This document shows, one piece after another, positions 55,513 through 64,000 of a DNA stretch of 64,000 bases. The translations under genes were made by a program, and so were the position numbers. The stretch is from contig CM019064.1 in assembly GCA_009667805.1 (NCBI GenBank), forward strand, positions 268,875,662 through 268,939,661, in the 5' to 3' direction. Below the pieces are notes generated by a model, which saw only the letters and a list, made by a program, of their open reading frames with translations, searched no databases and was not told the DNA's origin. Within the stretch, counting starts at the first letter, position 1. Each line of letters opens with the position of its first letter. The DNA comes from Leptobrachium leishanense. Lineage: Eukaryota; Chordata; Amphibia; Anura; Megophryidae.

Positions 55513-55938
55513 GGCTAGGGTCAGACGAACGCAGTGTTAACGTGCGTTTAGCCGCACTAAATCACGGCCGTGCTAGCAACAAATGACGTCCAATGCCGGG
55601 CAGCATACGAAGAACGGCCGCACAAAAGTGCGGCAGCGCAACGCAAATGGCAAACGAACGCATTTTTGCATGAACGTAGAACCGCTAGTACTGACGTACA
55701 GAGTGCGCTGCGTCCGCTAGCGGCGTGTGTGCGTGATTAGAAGACGTCAGACACTGCTAATGTCCGGCCAACATAACGTCCAGACACAAAAAGTGTTTTA
55801 TTGATGATCCGTACAAAATCACGGACGAAAATGCGCATCGTATGACCGCTATCGTGTATTCCGTGAAAAAATGCGTCTGTTCATTCGAACGCACTTTTTC
55901 ACGGACGACTAGAAAAATGTGTTAGTCTGACCCTAGCC
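55513..55938. mobile_element. Harbinger-type MITE, family A
   Basis: GGCTAGGGTCAGACGAACGC at the left, GTCTGACCCTAGCC at the right; flanks TTA (55510-55512) and TCA (55939-55941), the second probably mutated. Confidence 0.82.
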
Positions 55939-56210
55939 TCAATCCTTTCACCTTTTCATTCTGCTCTTTGCCTCCCCCTATCTTTAGCTCCCTATAACCG
56001 TGTAGTTTCTCACTTCTGCTTCCACTCTCATCACTCTCAGCCATCTTCCTATTGATTCATTCCCTATTCCTGCATCTTCCCTCTGCTTTAGTTCTTTACC
56101 TGCCTCGCCCACTCCTCCTCCTCCTAATACCTCTTGGTTCAGTTCCTCCACTACTCTTAACCATCTATCTATTCCTTCAACCTCTTTTCCTGTGTCCCAT
56201 GATTTCCTAT

Positions 56211-56530
56211 GGGCCTGGTTCACACTTGGGCATTTTACAGCGCGTTCCTACGTGCTGTAAAACGCTCAAACACAGAAATCCCACGATTTCCTATGGGGTT
56301 CGTTAACACCTGGGCATTTTACAGCGCGTAGGAACGCGCTGTAAAACGTCCTACACCCAAAGAAGTACAGGAGCTTCTTTGGGCGTATTACAGCATGTTT
56401 GCGGCCAAAGACCTGTAGCAGTGAACGCGCTGAGATGGGCGTTTGTGCGTTTTTGTACGCGCGGATTAAACGCCCGACAAAAACGCGTGTACGCTCTACA
56501 AAAGCGCTACGCTCAGGTGTGAACCCAGCC
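56211..56530. mobile_element. Short MITE with GGTTCACAC ends
   Basis: GGCCTGGTTCACAC at the left and GTGTGAACCCAGCC at the right. Internal repeats CATTTTACAGCGCG and CGTGCTGTAAAACG. TAA follows the right end; the left TSD is unclear. Confidence 0.6.
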
Positions 56531-56533
56531 TAA

Positions 56534-58417
56534 CACAGCTGTTCAGAACAAAGTTTGAGTTACCATGAGCTTTGCCACTCCAACCTAGAAAGAGGTCCAA
56601 GTAACGGGCTAGGATTTACCCTAGGTCTGGAGGTAGATATAGGTGTTGAAAATAGAGGCAGGATGTAGGTAAATGGGAGTAATTAGGGGAATGTAATGTA
56701 GGATTAATATTCATCTATAAAAGAGATATTTGTGGCCCTATAGTTATTTATGTAATACAATAACCTTTGCCTCAAGTATTTGCAAAATTAATGGAAATTA
56801 TAGACAAAGGTCCTAAGGCAACCGAAGGCCCGTGGTTTGCTCATCCTTAAGAAGACATTGTAAATGACTTGGTATAAAGTTTGTTCTGTGTGACTTAACA
56901 CAGTTCATCTAGCACATAGGGTATTGCTGCTCTTGACACATTATAGATTGAATAGAGACATTTTTCATTGATTTCTGCCTATATTCATACAAGAGTTCAT
57001 CTCTTATATGCAGCTGTCCAATATAAATGTTCCCATTTATAAATCACTGCATCAATAAATGTGCCCAGGTAGTCCATTATGTGAGATAATAAATCTTGCT
57101 GGTGAAATAAAATGATTTGCTTGATTTATGTTTAATATTTTCTTTAATTATTATCGACTTCTGCCATCTAGCATGACTTTCAAAGTCTACATTTCAGATT
57201 CGGTCTCACGGGGAACATTCCTGCCTCTATCCTTCAGTGAAAGATACTGTGGTGCCCGAAAATGATAACAGGGCCCTTTCAAATGTCACTGTGAAGTGCA
57301 AACTTCTGCTTTGTTTCTCCTTTAAATAAAACTTATCACTGTGTAATCTCTGGTTTAGGTAGTTCAGTCATTCCGAGACTTTACGGCTTGGAAATATATA
57401 AATAATAAAGGCACGCTAGGCAAAGAATAGGAGTGGGAAGAAAACTGGAAAGTTAAGTATTAACTCTTTTCTTCCCCTTATTTTTAAGTTACTGTTGATT
57501 TGTAAATCTCTACTGGCACTCTTCCAGAGGAAGCAGTTTGGCGTTGGCCAAGCCACTTTTTTGCCAAAGCCACTTCGGCGACGTTCAGGTTTTTCACGAG
57601 GCTTTAGTGACTCCATCAGCGCACTACGGTGATTATCTGGTGAATAGTGAATTCACTATACTGTCGGTTAAATGGAATCACCGAAGTGCACCAAACTGAA
57701 GTGAAAAGCACTGACATTTCGATGCTTAGTGAATAGACCCTTTAGTATATCGGCAGTACTGTCAGTGATGTGATAGGAGCTCCTGCAGATGCTCCCACTG
57801 GCTCTTTATGTGCTCAGAGCCCTGAAGTTCGACATGCAGAAGATGCAGTGCAAGAGGGGGATTCTACAGCAGAGGGAGCCCACTTATTGTGAGTGAATCC
57901 CTCTGAACCAATCCTTTTGCACCCGGCGTTTGTGATTTCCTTGGGAAGTGCGTCAAGGGTCAAGTCGAGCAGGAATGCGTTGGAACACAGTTCCCCTACT
58001 ATTTTCACAAACGTAACAGAGTTCCCTTTTGTCCCACAAGTTGCTAAGCTTTTATATGATATGGATTCCCTAAAACTCAGCCTATGTTCATGTTTAAATA
58101 CTGATATCAAATTTGCAAGTGGAGTGGTGAGTTAAGTGTGACATGTCAATGGTTAATTGAGAAGCAGAATTCTTAGAAATTTCCTGCATTTATTTTTTTA
58201 AATTTAGGATTAGATTCCTGGTGTGTGTGTACTATAGGAATAAGAGATACATTTAAAGGAATTAAATTGGCAGTGAAAGGGTCAATAATTATCCTTTAAA
58301 AAACAAAACAAAAAAAAACTGACATGGATTTTTTTATTTCTTTTTTAGGATTTTTGGTTTGACGCGATATATGAAACATTAGTACCAACAGCTGGTAACC
58401 TTATTTACCAGTCCAGC
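56534..58417. other. Unassigned DNA
   Basis: No convincing gene. A single MITE-like end (CTTAGTGAATAGACCC) occurs at about 57725. A 98-codon minus-strand ORF at 57814-58110 has no motif I recognise. Confidence 0.4.
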
Positions 58418-58420
58418 TTA

Positions 58421-58867
58421 GGCCCACGTCAGACGAACGCAGTGATCACTTCCGTGTCGCCACACAGTTTAATGTCTGTTGTAGCATAGAATCATGAGCA
58501 ATAGAGACCCACACACGAAGTACGTGTGCACCGAACTGCGCATGCATAATGCACGTGGCAAACACACAAGTTAGGCAAGAACATAAAACCGCTAAGACGG
58601 ACGCGCAGAGTGCGCCACATCCACTTAGTGGCCTGTGTGCGTTATGCTGCGATGTCAGAGGCAGCACATTTGCAACATCCATAATGTTGACGCTCTGTAC
58701 CTGTATTTTAATTATAATTCATTTTGATTCCCATATTTCCTTTTTTTTTTTTTCCTACATCCGTCAAAAAAAAGACCGTGTGGTGTCTACAGTATCATCC
58801 GTCAGTACGTTTGTCCGTTATGCACGCACGCAGAGTGCGCTCAGACTGCGTTTGTCTGACATTAGCC
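58421..58867. mobile_element. Harbinger-type MITE, family B
   Basis: GGCCCACGTCAGACGAACGC at the left, CTGACATTAGCC at the right, TTA on both sides (58418-58420 and 58868-58870). Confidence 0.82.
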
Positions 58868-58888
58868 TTAGTAATAGTCACCACTTAA

Positions 58889-59338
58889 GGCTGGGGTCAG
58901 ACGAGCGTAGTGTTCACGTCCGTGATTGCGCCTAAAAGTACGTCCGTGATAGCATGACAGAAAGCCCATTGGAGCCTGACACATGAAGTACGTCCGCACT
59001 GAACTGCGGACACACAACGGTCGCGGCCCACGGACACAAGGCAGGCAAGAACGTACAACCCCCTAGAACGGCCGCACAAAGTGCGCTGCGTCCGCAACGT
59101 CCGCATAGCTTTGTGTGTGAGTGATGGAACGTGGTCAGATGGACTGCATTTATACGTCCAGCATTTTTCACGGACAAAATGGTTTTGCTTTTTAATTTAT
59201 TTTCCCTCCTACATCCGTCAAAATATATACATCAGTAAATAAACGGACTGTGTGGCCACTACTGTGTCTTCTGTACTGACGTACGTCTGTGTGCACGGAC
59301 GTACAGTCCGTAGAAATCACGCTCGTCTGACCCCAGCC
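58889..59338. mobile_element. Harbinger-type MITE, family C
   Basis: GGCTGGGGTCAGACGAGCGT and its complement GCTCGTCTGACCCCAGCC, TAA on both sides (58886-58888 and 59339-59341). Only 21 bp separates it from the family B copy. Confidence 0.87.
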
Positions 59339-59341
59339 TAA

Positions 59342-61043
59342 AGGTTAATGCGGTTTCTCTATTCTTTTTCTTGACGGACGCCGACGATATTCTTTACCGA
59401 ATGCTGGTAGTTGACTGGATCTTGTTTTGGTACTAATGATGGAAGAAGTCACAAATAAAATATAAACCCCCTTGTGACAGGAAATAAAAAATGCAAATTC
59501 AGTAAAATTGTGTAGAACAGTATAAGCTATTAAATTAGACGATTGGATGGAAGTTTAATTATCTAAAGACATGGATTGCTCTTTAATAGAATTACAGTAA
59601 ATATTCAAAACATTGATTTTTTTTTTTTATTTTTACAACAGTAAAAAAAAGATTAATTTGCCTCACTTCACCGACATAGAGACATACTGGATTGAAAAAA
59701 CCTGAACTGCCTCAAAATATATATTGTATACATCAGTGGAAATTGCTGATCAGTTGTGTGATTTGTCTACCTTATGTTGACTTCATTACCATAACGGGAA
59801 ATATTGCTACGCTTGCTGATTGCAATTATAACTAGCTAGGTTTAGCTGTTATACTGTTCAGTAAAGCGAGAAACAGTGTACACAGTGATGTATTTAGGTT
59901 TGGTGCTGCCCTCGACACGCCACAGTCTTCTGCTCCCTACCGGATTTCCAATAAAAATGAACAGAAAGATGAAATTGAATCAAATATGCAAGACTTGTCA
60001 TGGCTATTTATGGAAATAAAAATGAAATTTTTCAACAATAGAAATTATATTATTTACACCAAGTGATTTCTAATAAGATGTATTAGTTTATAAACTCAAT
60101 GCTAGGATTTGAAGCTCTGTTATACACTTGCACGCGTCATATATACAGGATCTCCAAAAGAAAGGATGATAGAAACCCCCCCCCCATCCAAACTGCCGCT
60201 CTAGGCCCAGAACATGCTGGCATATGCAGGAATACAGTCCTGGGTGGACATTATGGACGTTACCCACTAAGCGCCGGTGTTGCAACAATCGTCTGAAAGC
60301 ACTGGTATTTCAGTGCCAAGAAATGCTGGTGCTTCTCTAAAGAACTAAACAGCAAAAAGGAGAAGCTTTACATTACCCCCTATGTTTATTTAATGGATAT
60401 CATTCATGTCCATTTCTTCTCTTTCAATAACTTTAGACAGAAAATCAGGGTAGGATACAATGTTCCAGCCCACTCAGGGGATTCTTTACATAACCACGCA
60501 TTTTTTCACAATGAGATTTAAGCTTAAAAAAAACTGAGTTGGAAACATTTTCCCATTATCTAATTAAAGTATTGTCCTACCATTACTTGACTAATTTGAC
60601 TTTGTTTCCAAACTGGGTGACTGTTCCAGTGGTAATGCTCATATGTCCTGCTTCATTGAGGAGCATAGAGCTGAAGCAAGACTTCCACTGTTGATGGATC
60701 CCAACTTTTGCTTTGCTAGTTCCGATTCTCGTCAACAGTCTTTATCATCATGAAGACTCCGTCAGCAGGAGCCTCTGGGTCTGCGTGTCTTCTGTGCGGT
60801 CCTTTGGGATTCCAATCAAGCACCTGCCTACAGATCTCGTATGTCCAATCCATCTCCCCGTATGCTGTCAATCTCTGTTGCAATCGGTCTTTGGTGATGC
60901 TGCTGGAGTAGATCCATTTTGGAGCTACATTTTTATGGACACTAAGTGTAAATGATGTGTTACATGCAGCGATTTATGAAGACCTGGAGTTTTTGCAAGG
61001 TTTTCGCTGAGATGTTCCATGGCTCACTCACAGAGGTGATAAT
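59342..61043. other. Unassigned DNA
   Basis: No gene supported. An 80-codon plus-strand ORF (60713-60955) and short ORFs near 60100-60300 show no motif I can name. A C9-type run occurs at about 60176. Confidence 0.4.
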
Positions 61044-61256
61044 TAGGGATGAGCCGAACACTCCCCGAGTTTGGTTCGAGCCCGAACCGAACTTCCCATT
61101 TGTTCGGGACCGAACCCGAACCCCCATGCAAATCAATGGGGCTGTAAATTCGGTTTTTTAGAGTGCCCTCCAAGAGGGCATATTTGCCATAAAAGGTGTA
61201 TGTGGGTCCGGGTAGTGCCCTGGGGAAGAGGAAACAAGGACAAAAAGTTTTAAAAA

Positions 61257-63163
61257 GAAGGAGGCGTGGCTAGCAGCCGAGGTGAGAGGCAGCAGAGAGA
61301 CTGGGCTCTGTCCCGATTTGACTACTTCAGTGGTTTTCAACCACTTTGGATCGACTTTTTACTCTCACCTCGGCCCCTGGAGTTCTTTGCTGAGTCCTCC
61401 GATCCTTTTGGATGACTTTCTGGGGTTGGAAGTAGGAACTGAGGCACTTTGGTTCCCCGACAGGGCCTTACCGGTGGCCATCTTGGGGCCTGCTCCCTGT
61501 CCCCCGACAGATTTGTGTTCTGCTTCCCCTTCGTTCTCCTGCGGTGATACACCCCCCCCCAGAGCTGCGGTCTGGATCTGGCCATGGAGATAGAGGGCCC
61601 CCATCTTCGGGCTGGACTGGCTGCCTGCACGAGGGGACCGGATGGGGAGATCTCTGCACCTCCCCTGCAGCTGTCCGACTCCCTGCCGCTTACGAAGAGT
61701 ATGCTGGCAGAGCTCCTTGAGGAGTTCCGGGAATGGTGGTCCCATACCAGAGGGGAAGTTGGATGGAGGTGTGTGATCCCAGATCTGAAGGATGTTGGAG
61801 GACCGGATTTGGCGACGGGAGGGCCTGCTGACGCGCCTCTGGATGTGTGCAGGCGACATTCCGATGACTCGGGAGGATCTCCTACCTCTACACGAGGGAG
61901 CACTTTGGACTTGCAGCTCTGCACCCCAGGTCTCTTGCATATGGAGGCGGTCGATGTACGATCCGACCACATATCTGGTCCAACGGAGCGCCCTGGCACT
62001 CTGTCCCTTCTTGATCCGGTGAAGCTGTCTGAGTGCTGGAGGCCAGTGGTCATCGGGAGGCCTGGTATCCTGTCTGCTTGCTCCCCTGCTGTGTCACTAC
62101 ATTTTGTCGGGCCCCGTGAAAAGATTTCTCCCGCTACAGTGACCTTTGTGACCGACCTGACGCCTGCTCTGTGCCTTTTATCTGCTGTGCTGGGGGCTCT
62201 GACCTTCTCTGCGGAGGTCTCTCGGGGTGATGTGTTGCCTGATCCACTGAGCCTCCCTTTCAAGGAGCTGAGAGACATTTTGGACACCGGCTGAGTTCCC
62301 TCCCCATGCTGATGGCCTGTACCCCTTGACCTGGAGATGATGACACCCCCCTTCCCCACCTATGTTATTTTGATGACCCCTATCTCCCCCTCCCCGTTTT
62401 TTCTCCTTTTCCCATATTTAGATTTTTCTTCACACCACTTCGTGCTGCAGACCCTCTTCTCCCCCCCTTTTTTTTTTCTTCTTTTGGCATTTGGGGCAAG
62501 CTCGGGGTGTGCCAATGTGGTGGCCACCCTGGCTCTGCTTGCCATATATTTGCCCTCGACTGCCCCGGCCTTGTGACCTGCACATTTCCATGGCCTCCTG
62601 TGGTACCTCGGACCTACAGGAGCGTGCCAGGAAAGTCACATACTAGGCCTTTGCCATCATTTTTTTTTTATCATATTTTTTTTAATTTTTTTATTTATTT
62701 ATTTAATTATGAATTTTTTTTTTGGGTCTTGGAGCACTTTTTGGTATGTCTCCCCCACCTTTCTATTTTTGATACCCCTTGCCACACCATGGATCTATGT
62801 CTCTTTGAAACGTATTTTTGAGACTTTATTTGCCGTAGTTATTATACTTTGAAGAAACCCCCCGCTTGGGGATGTTATTAATGTAGACAACTTGCAGTAC
62901 CTAGATGACTTTCTATCACTTGATGTTTCTCTGCTGATGTATTTCGACCTTGTGCGGTCATTCCTGTTATGTGTGGAACCTCCCCCCTCCTTTTTTCTTC
63001 CTTTCATATACCTCTTCCTGCTCACTCTTTTGATGTACCTTATGGATCCTTGGTCCTATGCGACTGCTACCCTGCAATGTCTTTTTGTGGCGTACTTTTC
63101 TTGCATTTGTTATAACACTGCTGACTTCTCAAAATAAAAACATTTTGAATAAAAAAAAAGTTT
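61257..63163 (+). mobile_element. L1-type nonautonomous retroelement
   Basis: AAAAGTTTTAAAAA flanks both sides (about 61241-61255 and 63148-63166). The 5' part GGAGGCGTGGCTAGCAGCCG is of L1 5' UTR type. The 3' part ends AAATAAAAACATTTTGAATAAAAAAAA. Only about 1.9 kb lies between, with one ORF and a long T-rich 3' UTR; no endonuclease or RT is seen. Confidence 0.7.
61584..62294 (+). CDS. Unrecognised 236-residue ORF of the L1-type element
   Basis: Runs from MEIEGPHLRAGLAACTRG to the stop after ELRDILDTG. A short amphipathic stretch (KSMLAELLEEFREWWSHTRG) could be a helix, and LLSAVLGALTFSAEV is hydrophobic. No RRM, zinc knuckle, endonuclease or RT motif. It lies on the sense strand of the element between a 5' UTR-like region and a long 3' UTR, where ORF1 would be. 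It may encode a small trans-acting protein, be a rearranged ORF1, or be a chance frame; a longer minus-strand frame covers the same DNA (61337-62359), which lowers confidence. Confidence 0.35.
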   Translation: MEIEGPHLRAGLAACTRGPDGEISAPPLQLSDSLPLTKSMLAELLEEFREWWSHTRGEVGWRCVIPDLKDVGGPDLATGGPADAPLDVCRRHSDDSGGSPTSTRGSTLDLQLCTPGLLHMEAVDVRSDHISGPTERPGTLSLLDPVKLSECWRPVVIGRPGILSACSPAVSLHFVGPREKISPATVTFVTDLTPALCLLSAVLGALTFSAEVSRGDVLPDPLSLPFKELRDILDTG

Positions 63164-63529
63164 TAAAAAAAAACGTTTTTAAAGGGACAGTGAGTTTTCC
63201 ATGAAATAAGGGTTAAAAATAAAAACAAAAAAATCCTTCAAATATTGTGGCTAGGAGGTCCCCATTACCTGCCCGTGAAGTGGCGGATTTCTAGGATGTA
63301 TAGAAACACTTAAAAACAAAAAAATTACGTTTCATGTGACGGTAAATGCTTTTCCTTTAATCTATCCATAAACAACTGCTTTGGCCGGCAGCCTGTGTGA
63401 AAAGACATTTTAGGACGCGCAGAAAAAGTTTAGTGTTTTCTTTGGCTAAATTATTGTGAAACTTATTCAGGCTTTGGATGAAAGTATCAATAGGTGCTTT
63501 AAAATTGGGCTTTTAGCGTCGGCAACAGT

Positions 63530-63985
63530 GCCGTCACACCGTAACCCCTCTGAGGATATGAATCTGATACAGGCGTCAATGGCAGTGCACCCAGATATTG
63601 TACCTTTAGTGCCAGGCCATCAAGTATCATCATACAGTAACCCCTCTGTAGTATTGTGGAAGAATGCAGGGGTGGACCATGTGGTCCTATATTGAAAAGT
63701 GTTTTTTTTATCTGTTAATGGGCGTCAGTGCACCCAGATATTGTGCCTTTTAATGCCCGGCCATCAAGTATCATCATACAATAACCCCTCTGCGGTATTG
63801 TGGAAGAATGCAGGGGTGGACCATGTGGTCCTATATTGAAAAGATATGATTCTGGTCAAGGCGTCAGTGCACCCAGATATTGTGCTTTTGGTGCCAGGCC
63901 TGCAAGTGCCATCATAATACAGTAACCCCTCTGTGGTATTGTGGAAGAGTGCAGGGGTGGACCATGTGGTCCTATATTGAAAAGT
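63530..63985 (+). repeat. Tandem repeat of about 130-185 bp
   Basis: Three units sharing GTGCACCCAGATATTGT, GCCAGGCCATCAAG, CAGTAACCCCTCTG, GTATTGTGGAAGAATGCAGG and GGACCATGTGGTCCTATATT. The last includes the palindrome GGACCATGTGGTCC in each unit. The array runs to the window edge. Confidence 0.9.
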
Positions 63986-64000
63986 TTTTTATCTGTTAAT

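Larger units (their letters stand above)
61044..64000 (+). mobile_element. GAACC-rich hAT-like element (left part), split by an L1-type element
   Basis: Starts TAGGGATGAGCCGAACAC and continues with CCGAACCGAACTTCCC and CGAACCCGAACCCCCATG. Resumes after the L1-type insertion at about 63164 with GTGAGTTTTCCATGAAATAA and tandem repeats. The right end is beyond the window. Assignment to the hAT group rests on the TAGGGATG start shared with 47084. Confidence 0.5.

Noticed and set aside
61337..62359. 340-codon minus-strand ORF
   Set aside because: Runs antisense to the L1-type element (A-tail on the plus strand) and includes UTR-like sequence; no recognised domain.

Overview
This is a repeat-saturated piece of a large vertebrate genome, most probably an anuran amphibian. 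The evidence is the mixture present: several Tc1-like families, many hAT and Harbinger-type MITEs, TTAA-flanked elements, a Ngaro-like and a DIRS-like tyrosine-recombinase retroelement, Ty3/gypsy elements, CR1/Rex1-like and L1-like LINEs, and a tRNA-derived SINE. There are no operons and no convincing host gene. The only intact multi-exon coding gene I can support (47.6-49.6 kb) lies inside a transposon.

Layout. 0-8.7 kb: a Tc1-like element (minus strand) broken by a hAT element stuffed with a 23-bp satellite (978-4440, 8-bp TSD) and by a gag-only LTR retrotransposon (4468-8520, 5-bp TSD). 8.9-10.5 kb: a second Tc1-like element with perfect ends and a broken transposase. 10.7-19 kb: MITEs (two Harbinger-type, one mariner-like, three hAT-like, one TTAA-flanked) and two SINE copies. 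19.4-24.7 kb: a decayed Ngaro-like retroelement (RT, RNase H, tyrosine recombinase, SGNH hydrolase), then LINE and piggyBac pieces. 24.7-28 kb: sparse DNA with two MITEs. 28.1-31.1 kb: a probable hAT element containing a DIRS-like element with inverted repeats and internal complementary region. 31.5-36.5 kb: a Tc1 fragment, MITEs and a TTAA-flanked element carrying eleven consecutive hairpins. 36.5-46.5 kb: a three-level nest, Tc1-like > CR1/Rex1-like LINE > 8.5-kb Ty3/gypsy element whose gag resembles PNMA proteins. 46.7-55.5 kb: a nest four deep, gypsy-type LTR > 8.1-kb hAT-like element with a five-exon Myb/SANT gene > TTAA element > second satellite-bearing hAT element. 55.5-64 kb: Harbinger-type MITEs, unassigned DNA, and a GAACC-rich element interrupted by a 1.9-kb L1-type element with an unrecognised ORF.

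How it fits together. Nothing here is a cooperating pathway. The window is a stratigraphy of insertions whose order can be read from target-site duplications. The most interesting units are the two hAT elements that carry related satellites in opposite orientation, the hAT-like element carrying a Myb/SANT gene with triplicated acidic exons, the hairpin-array element, and the gag-only LTR element with a long PSQASV repeat tail.
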